From Trichomonas tenax (Eukaryota; Parabasalia; Trichomonadida; Trichomonadidae): 64,000 bases of DNA. Under the pieces are notes generated by a model. That model searched no databases, was not told the origin of the DNA, and saw only the letters and a program-made list of their open reading frames with translations. Positions 39,701-45,220 of the stretch are shown piece by piece. Every line of letters starts with the position of its first letter. The first letter of the stretch is position 1. Location of the stretch: assembly GCA_023091735.1 (NCBI GenBank), contig JALKBU010000089.1:1-64000 (forward strand), given 5' to 3'. Both the position numbers and the translations under genes were made by a program.

Positions 39701-41603
39701 TCTTCTTTCTGATTTGCTTTTTGACTTCAGCAACTTCTGGTGTATCTGTTTCGTCAGGAAGATACTCATCCGGTATGACAAGATTTTCGAGAATTTCCTT
39801 CTTCTTTTCTTCAACAGATTCGAATGTTGGTCCTTTCATCTTGATTTGCTTGAAATCCTTTGGACGCTTAATAGCCTTCCAATATCTATCTGTTGGCTTG
39901 ATGTCGATACCTTGATAAACATCGTGCTTCGCTTTTCTTGGAGCAAATTCGAGAGAAATGGAACCAACTTCGCTTGTGACAACTTTCTCGACACCATCAG
40001 CTTTGAGAATTGCTTGTTTCTTTTGTTCCTCCATGAGTTGCTCTTGACGCTCTTGAACGGCAGCATGCAATGGAAGTTCGAAATCGATATCATCGACATT
40101 GATATCTTCAAGCTCTTGTTCTGTGTAACTGCTTTGGCCGACATTTCCATCAAAGCGATAATCCATATCCCATGTGTATTCAGTGTTATTTTCTGGCTCT
40201 GGTTCTTGAGCATTATTCTTAACTTCAGGCGATTTCCTACGCTTGCGTTTTGTAACTTGCTTCTTACGTTCTTGAAGAATTTCTGCTGTGTTGTTCTTTA
40301 CTTCAATATTGTTGACTTGTTGTTGTGATTGGGCATATAATTGTCTCAGTTCTTCAATTTGCTGTTTTCTGCGTTTTTCGATTTCTTCCTTGTTGAGAAC
40401 CTTCGTAGGAGCCATATTAGCCGGAACTGATGAAATTACTTCTTGTTTTGTTTCAAGAACATGATTTCCTAACATAACTTTCTTAACTTTGATGATTTTC
40501 TTCATCTTCACGATCTTCTTCTTTGGCTCTGGTTGGTTATTAGCAACTTCCTCAGCATTATTAATTTCGTTATTTTCATTTTCTTCTTCGTATTGATTTT
40601 GGTTGTTGTTTTCTAGATTTTCTGCGACAGCCTCTGTGACTGAGCTTGCATCTGAGAGCGCATCAAGATGTTTTCTCATCTCGGCTGGTGGAAGGTTCTT
40701 CTTTGGCATGAAAATTGAAATAGGAGCATGTGTTGTGCGTTTTGGAAGTGTAATACCATCAAATGGATCGTTTATCATTAGACGTCTTGAAGGAGCCATC
40801 GATGAAGTTGATTCGACAAGTCTTTGCGGTTTGAAGTCTGGCATAAGTGAAGGCTTTTGAACCTCTTCTGGTTGCTTTGGCTTTGGTTTCTCTTTCTCAG
40901 GTGGTGGTGGAGGTGGATTATTTTTGGTCTGTTTCAGCATCAATTCTTTGGCATCCTTTGTACCAAGCTTAAAGCTTTTGACCGTAATCCTTGATTTGCT
41001 GTTTTCGATGTATTGTTCTAAATTATTTTGCTTTAATGGCGTTGGACGATATTTTTGTACTTGTGCAATGCGAATATTAAGGTACTGTCCGTTGATGATT
41101 TCATCTGGATACGGTTTCGGAAGCTCTAAAGGTTTTGTGCGATTGGGATTAAACATTTCACTTGCGATTTTCTTCATTTCCTCGTTTTCTTTAGTTTCTT
41201 CTGGATCCGAGGACATGGCTTCTTCCACTTCTTGCGCAACTGGCTTTTCTTCAAGTTCATCAACTGATGATGAAGAGCTGTAATCCGAATCAGATGAAAG
41301 ATCTGACCTGTCCTCGAATAGCATCGTATTGTGTTTGAGTTTTGAGAAGAAATTTTTTTCCAAATTTGCTGATACCAAAGATCTTTCGAATTCTTCACGA
41401 TTGATACCCTCGGTGAGCTTTTTTCTGTTTGATCCGGTCTTGATTTTCGCCTTTAGATCAGGATGTCTTTCCAGAAGTACTGTAGCCGCGATAAAAGGTT
41501 CATCTGAAAAGAGAGGACCAAAGTCGAAGTCGTGGAGATACACTTTGCGAGATCTGTAGCACGCAAAGACATCATCTGGACTGTATTTGGTCGTCTTGAA
41601 CAT
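24723..41603 (-). CDS. Giant (5,626-aa) modular repeat protein, probable cytoskeletal scaffold
   Basis: One uninterrupted 16.9-kb frame. The first 105 residues are unique (MFKTTKYSPDDVFACYRSRK), followed by a Ser/Asp run (about 107-125) and a basic helical region. Most of the rest is low-complexity K/E/P/A sequence built on recurring short motifs: a W-x-x-x-AF-x-ED...GQQYVSKK module, an F-(D/E)-x-L-x-x-E-E helix, an F-x-PKESKK linker and an LDYLN...HGEVKVYD module. A charged helix of about 415 residues (4945-5363) leads to a small C-terminal domain (IVILSSLLSANVSQFANWDE...). There is no signal peptide or membrane span, so it is intracellular. Size, regular modules and a long charged helix suggest a filament or microtubule scaffold of the mastigont, but that is inference. 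T. vaginalis P270 also has roughly 333-bp tandem repeats; its DREGRD epitope is absent here. Confidence 0.8.
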   Translation of the reverse strand: MFKTTKYSPDDVFACYRSRKVYLHDFDFGPLFSDEPFIAATVLLERHPDLKAKIKTGSNRKKLTEGINREEFERSLVSANLEKNFFSKLKHNTMLFEDRSDLSSDSDYSSSSSVDELEEKPVAQEVEEAMSSDPEETKENEEMKKIASEMFNPNRTKPLELPKPYPDEIINGQYLNIRIAQVQKYRPTPLKQNNLEQYIENSKSRITVKSFKLGTKDAKELMLKQTKNNPPPPPPEKEKPKPKQPEEVQKPSLMPDFKPQRLVESTSSMAPSRRLMINDPFDGITLPKRTTHAPISIFMPKKNLPPAEMRKHLDALSDASSVTEAVAENLENNNQNQYEEENENNEINNAEEVANNQPEPKKKIVKMKKIIKVKKVMLGNHVLETKQEVISSVPANMAPTKVLNKEEIEKRRKQQIEELRQLYAQSQQQVNNIEVKNNTAEILQERKKQVTKRKRRKSPEVKNNAQEPEPENNTEYTWDMDYRFDGNVGQSSYTEQELEDINVDDIDFELPLHAAVQERQEQLMEEQKKQAILKADGVEKVVTSEVGSISLEFAPRKAKHDVYQGIDIKPTDRYWKAIKRPKDFKQIKMKGPTFESVEEKKKEILENLVIPDEYLPDETDTPEVAEVKKQIRKKIRQAAKDEMYARSIDPFGDQMRAKSWLEKNEIEFRQMGRSKEIYHNQNIWKRTAYPYGYGEPGYQFEEEEEIVLSYSTIPKFRNTFAPSFDRLMEEEAHSSDQGPLRVVSNIETPSIPRGKKTIKIVAQEPAWETIRREAFKPEPERPHIVTELEKKKNETFKVQPKRAEYKQRMEEAEKNRPDTSAFDSLMAEEAAKAQNEANNKPVKKIRTNSEVSEFEKLLEEESKKSESSSQGIKPHPKTVWDTITVTPDVEAPPVKPEIYPGKRFKLKRNIPEPTFQPKAADWAALQRNPSNGGDDYYGQSRKSFFDELYDEELAKKEAETKKTKPSRGPMKSTNFESLMAEEEGKAGTEKIAIIDLGESDSAPQKRISNDDMFWGVEDIIDEEILGEEISSEPINPVAKPAAKVDVPKVSAKPALEVAPSKARSKSARISRHLKSILQRAPEYLPDEPVREIKPQSESSQWDDVTSYDENPYAENSSAQTKRRRALKAEDPSKLLSSVSLQSTKSKTVEAPEYVPKKLDYFKPASPAWTTLDIDGSNTSTESELTAWGTKKKSAPSQVFESIEIAEKMRKGSPTSGKRRAKSTSHVTFAGEIHFAPKTTKSTYVAPSVDEIKPEEEETAETAPAENQWGEGTFDEDSELFIVGQQYIAKDAAQESSEFHQLIAEAAGATKSKKQKVAEMKAPEFYPKESKKVEPVPYVEESTQETSATMAESSDQKPTASNGWDEEAFGEDNDFTFAGQQYVTKKPTRSASPVRAINELIDEAQEEKETKKKQKLADLQSLEFHPKESKKVEPVQVTDEIAQAILASPEVSSQEVASESANAANAWDEEAFGEDSDFVVVGQQYVAKKSEPVEAPSKQDAPHFDELVEEAKVEKESASKQKFADFQSLEFHPKESKKFEPVEVTDEIAQATANPNAQPEASTENEVPQETNTADQWGGEAFDEDSDFVFVGQQYVSKKPEQKKPMCSPSPAKAINEIIDEAQEEREAQKKQKKAELESLEFHPQESKKSEPVQVTDEIAQAMPATPEQKSEESTVEEVSPEAGNEWNEDAFGEDDDITFVGQQYVSKKPQQAAPTPGKSEFDELLDKEAVNADTEQKMAQQKLAELRSPEFRLKESKKKIEQAEVTEEIAQANQKVEEAEAPKDEKPAPVTNESTNGWGEDAFAEDGDFTFVGQQYVSKKSKPEPPVPDKSQFDELLSKEEVETKTAQKIQEEEKKQKLAELQSPAFHPKESKKTETAPVVEDDALEPDATTERDVIESASTEEVPQHSTTASEWAEDAFGEDEDFAFVGQKYVSKKSKPEPPVPGKSQFDELLAEEAVATKTEKQVAQDDEKKQKLAQLQSPEFRPKEFKKIEQAEVTELQTKVEESVSTEISEGSVVEEASQETSQWTEDAFGEDADFVYVGQQYVSKKSKLEPPVPGKSQFDELLEKEAAAKTPAQKPVKEEKKQKPVQAPEFHPKESKKIEPAEAVEITPQPAAKLVKKVDVPVVEKPAPASTTSKWDEAAFDEDDDILFLGRQYKAEKPKPVRSVSPSQFQGKALFEALLAEEEAAAKKAQKIAPEAKKPVQKPFVVKKPEFTPKESKKIEPAPAPTAIETKKQVEEPVYEEEDYMKGTGKSKIPIDISGIVQSLYDLGAKKKIKKDLFPPGFEPGVLADIETPKVPPGFEQTKEQVAEKVEEPAIEEIEQPIVEQIEQLDVEEEEPVPQKFIIKYEKIIDNLAGKKRSSSPPSIIPERKSQVESVVNTPGFIEDLAKKVQTKKTKKTVLKKHKVHKKPLNKDDIDNFIKDDHHEDIDHMNSMIAQITTKVDVPDIDINMKPEPAQVQVPEPQPLKGLPENWEILISSDQSSTYMSDSDFDLPEDLWGDNDSNFIFKKSSSEGSMSDGSSFDTSEELPFTLMDAAEREQQQKSLEEAARSKIKVVEEDEHEQADNEGTQEWGIEDSDSPFEFQGSSPYIKKNRAPKEEKKADDEYEYSYEEEVIEEDVEEPVIQEAPKVEKPVVIPLIIIPIDVISRVKSSASKKRSSSPQPVSFQKTQKFLESEEVRIPVIQEKPKVTQQPKTVAKQPQKPAEEVKPKKVVEQPKPVQQPVKAPEPPKEAAKPSPPIAEKPKKKKERVTKKQKLAAAAERRAKSLGVGGQIVEDVAFKPKTAKKIEQPEIEEPPFGQPDQFDEIPQEQVKPKKNDMEEPAFGQPESFDDWGAGAFNEEDTYIDYHLQYKPKATATKSQQKQTKSSSNKFYNIEDSIPSSDMIDLDYLNQPIFTTEKEAANYKKKHGEVKVYDESAANIGKSWGKVQKMAPKPLELDETPIEVKKDTVEETPSPVKAIKRRARSVGGQAPEEVEFKPKNAKKIEQPELEEPPFGQPESFGSSFESPQPVVQKPSAQLVDEWSASVFTEEDPYFDSNLQYRPKGGDNRQNSKKKSSYARVGSSSEVFYEDDYENAPRSNLPDLDYLNTPIFSSEKEAKNYKMKHGEVKVYNESISNIGKSWGPVQKIEAKTIKLDDAPITVKAVKRRARSVGVAKIEDVEFKPRQNVHKIEQPEIEEEAITVPQKETKKLLDSDEPAFGQPDNLDQWGADANDEVDLLFNTNLKYKSTALTSYEAPPEKKQKQKKKSAYSKAKSSFDRLYNDEAMQDQNARDREAATAVIDMNELDYLNTPIFATEKEAKNYKMKHGEVKVYDNSISNIGKFWGPVQKITAKPIEPDDPPIEVKDAAPKKKERTKRSQSEAAPKVGFKPSKHSAYEPPEYVPDINEIEQEQKKEEEQLNNTDELFWGSAKTADTWDDVQEQYVDAVDYYVGRRYTPSEKSANPASMRSKSQSKDESGQQLTFTAQIRGKFKQTTISDIISDELKSASSKKERAKSVTIKRKKRAPTDEIPEADFQPSHKKSIEAPTYDFDAEKKRLEAKHEEEEEKAQESQDEEVTWENANEDQFMEDDPLLFGQQYIPKDGHVIEHTIKVGKKKQKKQRSKSESATKMLENLNQEEHKPPQRTELIYANELLDETDFILKNVKDPQKGVRMKRMENDVKVFDDSIAQVGSTWGPIKKISPFKFVEPPEEFIPPTETFLNTEQTKFHQIKRKKRAESVSVTVNFMPAAKKAPEFAEAPECVDRFDFNDELPQEAIKYYDHEEAKSVTPYVEGDFKLTEMQHKSNVIDFTQKQSGAKEIPVMSESEIDALINFDPSKPFQVAPKPKLVVQDNLDYWTEVDELLDLTLIGRTYHPVQNVSFDDVKLEDEIKPEPAKPKKQKRAKSESARPKRGSIPMSETAQPQRNTVVVPEKKVVNKQQPEGIKPFKLPTLLPKEMPQYDSDEDIEVTWHVDPKRISVPSESGDFYKIMAQEEKTKKEVQSSMAVGAFIEDEQEAARPKKKLKVYGKKEKFVVRPEIEFNEPIETNTDLRITFKKRKRTRLPAYDQTVTFSPDTIDYEEFMYPEYPYLEEDKIRFENEAKEDQDKKLQEKEQKKLEAQERANKKTEMKSTFFQDIDEWVLAANTPFTEELPFGVYKETYVPAGQPRPKPKTSSQSKPVYIGGVPLKAIPTRHSKQQIEQPQMQIVNTKPLGKEVKEPKEQKPEPKGVVVKAPVMKIGGKSGPLALPAKFLPPVIKLGGKSQKEQPAEKPVEKQKKEQISEEAMYGAIAGIINFVPEKNTEVAGPNVPAFTPVAKPKEEPTKLTVKKAPKVAELIVNQYNNEVEAAQKLIEEEKQKELVKSINNHVVGAPSISFDELMKQEERIATGEEGEEKIELGWIQQPIASKPIPTTPVSSWINLQKHQEQKEQQPRQQKQFQAKPVAPKKKQQKDQLANEKLRFKPIRPMPIRREEPVTDTTTYTRPVPQITPSSFKQSFRPVLKYINEEGKLVVENTMKPIPVAKPSISLKESQPAAPQPTEEEKKPQPEEIAETKEEVIEKPKQQEVVETPEETTKPQETEVKPAEPQLVENKPVKAAEEAKPSKKQEYVEVRQPINNALVVGKKDIKKKKFVFDVRQWAKQDEVVNQERDEEEEIPEVERDTPNTEEDAKIPNFWLEEMTEEEKVVAAQEEKRVEEEKAALAAAMEEKSKEEEKAAIAAMEEKKKAEEEAQKAFNEEKMTETKTAPLPHEFEVSIPDTIKAPAPKDDSSQIPTFEELANMNNEEPKTEVKQTEEPKKVEESKPAGETKKIDVSKLVQESKKVEEAAPVSSEKKAEETKPVADVKKIDASKLVQEKKTEETQHVAEAKKVEETKPAVQEKKVEETKLAVETKKIEQEDPVAEAKKADDVKPEVKKTEEPKPQAIKPEQIVTKPEPEPEDVEPDYEEEFFEEEGYYDDEEESKEEEEKVDANVLMEQFRINAQQRLVERKKQEEIEREKREEEEAKRKKEEEEQRRLHPELFEKKEEPTTTKRIFERELTEAEKVERARIEKKEEKRRRKEEERKKKEEEKKQAMLKKQEEKVRRRQQIIEERQRQIQEAKRRDEEEQRRIQEEKLMLEKARDKEEMKLGRKLIEAADNMVNKMFAISKKKKEEEDAKKKVLEAQEETHRRALELERLHRQQFYEQEQERKRREEEEMLALKKTKKQRMREEVEARQREEEERLRKEKEAEEKRLAEEEAKRQKVMEELKKQKELDEQQKKILEDYQKQRKERKQQFEEARRRELEQLRLEEERKKEEKRKAAEEQKRKLEQRRKEKEAELRRAEEARRKAEQIMKKIHENEDSSLVQTIDERESEMLRMKELADQKAAAKEAKKKAKQARLAGSDSDEEYTELDTRELAKTNAAKVTEKIELQKKEEATHKKESPVKAAPSEPEPEWSLEREMKILKSQKKPPKKMITIIDPTSEWTFQDLYNEEDTKNDKPTIANIIMEEQAMLNAANARKKLEAHEEGEMKGDFEDITDDIFKSTTMCEKKFATKDELSLGRISAQPVKKVFLKDEQAQKKLKKHHPLPTLIQYEQQKQSLSKPNRDRIVILSSLLSANVSQFANWDEFAEMIYGRKREDLIVAIATVTSRAVAENIADTYFSKF
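25515..26765 (-). other. Long charged helix (single alpha-helix or coiled coil) in the giant protein
   Basis: About 415 residues made almost entirely of E, K, R, Q and A (for example KKEEERKKEEEEKRR-type runs), beginning after DANVLMEQFRINAQQRLVE. Heptad hydrophobic positions are sparse, which favours a stable single alpha-helix over a classic coiled coil. Extended, it would be roughly 60 nm long at 0.15 nm per residue. Confidence 0.75.
26985..27290 (-). repeat. Short Lys/Glu tandem repeats in the giant gene
   Basis: A run of 10-15-residue units of the type (V/A)EETKP-x-x-(E/D)-x-KK-(V/I)-(E/D), with two longer copies of KKID-(V/A)-SKLVQE. It lies just before the long charged helix (residues about 4772-4872). 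Confidence 0.75.
30555..32945 (-). repeat. Four LDYLN/HGEVKVYD modules in the giant gene
   Basis: Three close copies of LDYLN-x-PIF-x-x-EKEA-x-NYK-x-KHGEVKVY, each followed by an S-x-x-NIGK-x-WG-x-VQK tail, lie near 32930, 32335 and 31733, about 600 bp apart. A diverged fourth (VKVFDDSIAQVGSTWGPIKK) is near 30600. Each of the three is preceded by a degenerate W...L-(Q/K)-Y core like that of the upstream array, so the two module types interleave. Confidence 0.8.
34921..37806 (-). repeat. Nine tandem GQQY modules in the giant gene
   Basis: Nine units of about 285-350 bp (95-116 codons). Their GQQY cores lie near 37745, 37460, 37151, 36821, 36490, 36150, 35801, 35461 and 35128. Each unit reads W-x-x-x-(A/T)F-x-ED-x-D-hydrophobic-GQQY(V/I)-x-K, then a helix with FDELL-x-x-E, then (E/A)F-x-PKESKK-x-E. 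The central units are also similar at DNA level, pointing to tandem duplication. Spacing is most even in the middle and shorter at the N-terminal edge. Confidence 0.85.
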
Positions 41604-41807
41604 CCTAAAATTTCTGATATATGAAAAGTGACAAGATTTTTGATCATTTCGTATATTGATTTAAAATATGAGTGCATGCTATGTGAGAAGATCATGAATT
41701 TTGACATGTAAATAGCACTGTCAACGACTTAAAATGGAAGAAGAAATGACATGTAAATCAAAATATGACTTTATAAAGAATTTATTTGCCAAGCATTTTA
41801 TTTTGTA
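41604..41807. promoter_or_regulatory. Short divergent promoter with two TGACATGTAAAT words
   Basis: This 204-bp spacer serves the giant gene (minus) and the CCR4-like gene (plus). TTTTGACATGTAAATAG (about 41699) and ATGACATGTAAATCA (about 41747) are the best matches to the recurring word. On the minus strand TCACTTTTCATATATC lies 15-30 bp upstream of the giant-gene ATG and contains TCACT and TCATA, both fitting the Trichomonas initiator. Confidence 0.5.
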
Positions 41808-43082
41808 ATGAACAATTTTAATGAAAATAATGCTCTTTATGGGAAAGAAATCGTTGTTCTTCCTATTTCGAGTGTATTTGAGAAGGAGGAGTACGAGAAA
41901 AAGGTTGCTAAAGCAACAAACGTTCGATTTTTGAACTGGCCGGAATCAGCAAATGGATTATTGACATTTCAGCCTCTAACAGAGGTTAGATGCTTAGACA
42001 TGCGCTGTATAAAGCTTACATCACTTCCTCCTGAAATTGGATTGCTTACAAATTTAGAATATCTCGATATCAGAGATAATTGCTTAGATTATTTACCACC
42101 AGAACTATCCGAATGCCTGAAACTCAAAACACTTCTTTATTCTGGTAACAGCCTTTTCTATGTTTCACAAATTCAAGCTTTAAACAATTTACGCCAAACA
42201 AATCAAGCAGAAGGTGTTGCACCACAGTTTAAGTGGGCAGTCCAAAACGGACAGTTCTCCATTATCTCATGGAACATCATTTCACAACACCAAGCAAAAC
42301 AATCACGTTTTCATTCGACACCAGCACGTTATTTGGCTTGGGAGTACAGAATGGAGCATATTCTCAACATTGCACAAATGTTGAAACCTAACTTGTTCTG
42401 TTTACAAGAAATAGAAGAAAAGTGTTTAACAGAACTCATTGAAAGAATGAGAACTATTGGCTATGGATGTGTTTCATCCTTTGGCACAAGAACAAGAATT
42501 CCAGGAGCTCCTCTTTCTGGCATTGCCACTTTCTTCTTGATGGCTCGTTTATCGGTAGAAAGAACAGTCACTGTACAATTCAGCGATCTTCCAGGAAATG
42601 ATCAAATCTCGAAGTTGCAGCTCTTAGAAAATGATGCAATTTTCCAGTTGTCTGTTGTGAGACTACAAGGACAATCATTTTATTTGATTCACACATCCCT
42701 ATATCCAAATCACTTCGATAGCAAGATCATTGAAGCCCAAATCAACATCATTTTGGATAGAGTTAAAGATTTATCTGTTCAAAAGGTCATTTGCGGAAGC
42801 TTCGGTTTCGAGCCAAATACAAAGCCATTTAATCTTATCAAAGCTAATGATCAATTCAAGTGTGTGAACTACACAACACCAGAGTTCTTCACACAATGGG
42901 AGAACGATGAAATGAAGATTACAGACTATGTTTTTGTTTCTCAACAGATGTACCCCACAGGTAACTTAGTCACATCAACACAGAACGATGCAAAGAACTA
43001 TCACCACTTCATGCCGAATAATCAATGGCCCTCATCACATCTTCCAATCGGTGCTCTCATTGATATTAAGCTCGGCCAGTAA
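41808..43082 (+). CDS. CCR4/CNOT6-like LRR-EEP protein with altered catalytic residues
   Basis: A 424-aa protein with the CCR4 layout: leucine-rich repeats (about residues 55-125, LPPEIGLLTNLEYLDIRDN) followed by an endonuclease/exonuclease/phosphatase domain (about 150-424). Landmarks are SWNIISQ, the LAWEYRMEHIL segment typical of CCR4, LQEIE with the metal-binding Glu, and TDYVFVS near 380. Two signature sites differ: GD(F/L)N reads GSFG (ICGSFGFEP), and the closing SDH reads SSH. These Asp and Asn residues coordinate metal and activate water in CNOT6L-type deadenylases, so catalysis may be lost or altered. The LRR half could still dock on a CAF1 nuclease, which would make this a structural CCR4. 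An active paralogue elsewhere in the genome is likely. Confidence 0.8.
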   Translation: MNNFNENNALYGKEIVVLPISSVFEKEEYEKKVAKATNVRFLNWPESANGLLTFQPLTEVRCLDMRCIKLTSLPPEIGLLTNLEYLDIRDNCLDYLPPELSECLKLKTLLYSGNSLFYVSQIQALNNLRQTNQAEGVAPQFKWAVQNGQFSIISWNIISQHQAKQSRFHSTPARYLAWEYRMEHILNIAQMLKPNLFCLQEIEEKCLTELIERMRTIGYGCVSSFGTRTRIPGAPLSGIATFFLMARLSVERTVTVQFSDLPGNDQISKLQLLENDAIFQLSVVRLQGQSFYLIHTSLYPNHFDSKIIEAQINIILDRVKDLSVQKVICGSFGFEPNTKPFNLIKANDQFKCVNYTTPEFFTQWENDEMKITDYVFVSQQMYPTGNLVTSTQNDAKNYHHFMPNNQWPSSHLPIGALIDIKLGQ

Positions 43083-43422
43083 TCTTTATAATTTACTCGC
43101 GATGACGCAATATACCCTCATTGAGCCTATATACTTTTGTGTGCTGTAGACTCGAGTATCCAAAGTTAGCATTCATTAGCTTCTTATTCTCATATTATAT
43201 TATTTGTTTAATACAATTTACCAATCATGCGAATGCTAAATCAAGCTTCCACGTGACTGTAATAGCATTTGCCTGATTAGAAATGCTGTTGTTTCACAAC
43301 TAAAGATGTTTTCTTTTCGTTTTAAGTTTGTTATTTCAAAACATGATATATTTTGGTAAAATGAATTTAAATGGTTAATGATAGAGAAGTATTTAATAAA
43401 GAACATGAAAAAAAAGATAAAA
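43083..43422. other. Convergent 3' spacer, nothing recognised
   Basis: AT-rich tail-to-tail spacer between the CCR4-like and multipass membrane protein genes. No gene, repeat or TGACATGTAAAT word seen. Confidence 0.5.
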
Positions 43423-44595
43423 TTAGAAGATAGATGAGAAACTTGGATGATCCCAAAGAATATCGATGTGATCTGTATTGATATTTGTGATAACACAGCT
43501 ATTGTAACCGAAGGATCGAGAGTTCAGAAGAGATACAATGAACAAAATAATTGGGAACAACCCAATGATATAATAGAATCCTAGGATTGTCTTAAAAGCA
43601 TTAACAAACATTACTGCAATGAAGGAAATAAACACTATATTCATTTCGAGAGAAGTGATGAAAATTGGCTTGTCAATCATTGTATCGAGTTTGTAGAGCT
43701 GGAAGCTTTCCTTCTTGGGGAACTTCTGCTCTTTCTTATTTTGAATATTAATCAAAGCAGTCGAATCTGGAGTACTTCTATTGCCATTGACTTCGTCAGA
43801 GCTTGAGCTATCATCAGAAGCACTTCTCCTGCGAACTTGTGTGTTATCTCTCCAATAAGCAGCATTCCAGAAGCTTTCGTAATCATCTGAAGCGACGAAT
43901 TCTGCTCTAATTTCTGGACTGTATAAAAAATTGACTGCTCGGTTGCTGCATTGTTTGTTGCACTTTAATAATGATAATAATATCGATAAATATGCGGCAA
44001 AATATAAGAAAAATGGGAGATAAATAGTCCAGAGAGGAACTATTTTAAGCGTATGAAGGATAACTAAGATAGAACAAGGAAGCATACCCACAATTCTAAA
44101 AAGTAAGGAAATTCTATGCGATATTGATGAATAAAGACCGAAAATAATATCGAGAACAATTGCTGTAGTAGAAAAGATCGACAACCAGAATATATTAACA
44201 AGAATTCCATTAGTTTGAATTATTATATATCCAAATAACAAAATAAAAGGATAAATACTATAGTTGTTATGTATGAAACTTATGCATGTCTTAATTGATG
44301 CTTCTTCGAACAAAGCGAAAACAATATAAAATATGGTCATTAAAATATGAACGGCAGATGTGAAAATGATTGGGGTAAAGACGACATTAATTGACAGTGG
44401 AGAAGTTTCTTTGAAGACTTGGTGCCACATTAAGTAAATTACTACGAAAGAAATAAAATAGAAAAATGTGATGACTGTTTTTGTCTGATGCACGGAACAA
44501 AGTGGAATGTTCGTGTCGAGGAAGTCAAAAATTCTCTCATTGTTGAAATATCGATCTTCAAGATATTTGATATCAATGGAAGAATAATAACTCAT
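43423..44595 (-). CDS. Multipass membrane protein, unknown family
   Basis: A 390-aa protein with about nine hydrophobic spans: seven between residues 42 and 215 (for example VITFFYFISFVVIYLMW, SIYPFILLFGYIIIQ, IYLPFFLYFAAYLSILLSLL) and two near the C-terminus (NIVFISFIAVMFVNAF, YYIIGLFPIILFIVSLL). A soluble loop (about 222-305) separates them and contains RRRSASDDSSSSDEV, a likely phosphorylation-rich, cytosol-exposed segment. The N-terminus is polar, with no cleavable signal. The arrangement is loosely like TMEM185-type proteins, but I cannot assign a family or substrate. Confidence 0.6.
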   Translation of the reverse strand: MSYYSSIDIKYLEDRYFNNERIFDFLDTNIPLCSVHQTKTVITFFYFISFVVIYLMWHQVFKETSPLSINVVFTPIIFTSAVHILMTIFYIVFALFEEASIKTCISFIHNNYSIYPFILLFGYIIIQTNGILVNIFWLSIFSTTAIVLDIIFGLYSSISHRISLLFRIVGMLPCSILVILHTLKIVPLWTIYLPFFLYFAAYLSILLSLLKCNKQCSNRAVNFLYSPEIRAEFVASDDYESFWNAAYWRDNTQVRRRSASDDSSSSDEVNGNRSTPDSTALINIQNKKEQKFPKKESFQLYKLDTMIDKPIFITSLEMNIVFISFIAVMFVNAFKTILGFYYIIGLFPIILFIVSLLNSRSFGYNSCVITNINTDHIDILWDHPSFSSIF

Positions 44596-45220
44596 TTATA
44601 AAAAAGAAATTTTCGAAATGTGTTTTGATGTTATATCTATTTTCATGATAGATCACTTCCTTGCATGACAGAAAGATATATTTACGCGTCGGATTGTCAG
44701 AAATATTTTAGGATGATTGCAATTATGAATCGAAAACAATAGTTGGCTTCTAATTTGGATACCGCAATAGGTCGTATGAGCATTCAATGTCTACAGAAGC
44801 AAATTTTGCCGTAATGAGAAATCTTGTCTGAAAGAAAATTCAAAAAAAAAATCTTGGCAAAAATTTTGACATGTAAATCATCCGAAATTTCCGTTAGTAA
44901 TATGAAAAACGGCTTCCAATCAGTTGATGTTTGCATGTCAAATTATCGGTCAAATTAGGATGATTAAAAAGATGATCAGTCGTATGTCCAAAAAGTGTAT
45001 TTATAATCTGAATATCGCAAAATTTTGTCTAAAAACGGAATAAAAAATATTTGTGTAAAGCTCGGAAAATTGAATTGACTTAATTAAATTTTCAGTGGTT
45101 TACATTAACAATTTCTTATTTTTGATCATATGCATCTAGAAGGTCCATAAGTTGAAGAAAATGGAATAGAAATGTGGCGGAAAATATTTTTTGTAAAGTT
45201 TACAAGCCGGTTTTTAAACA
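44596..45220. promoter_or_regulatory. Divergent promoter spacer with TGACATGTAAAT word
   Basis: The spacer between the membrane protein gene and the IBD gene contains TTTTGACATGTAAATCA at about 44864 and, inverted, TTTGCATGTCAAATTA at about 44928. No ORF or RNA gene is apparent. Confidence 0.4.

Noticed and set aside
39393..40328. Plus-strand ORF of 311 codons opposite the giant gene
   Set aside because: Shadow of the sense frame, with no domain and unlikely composition.
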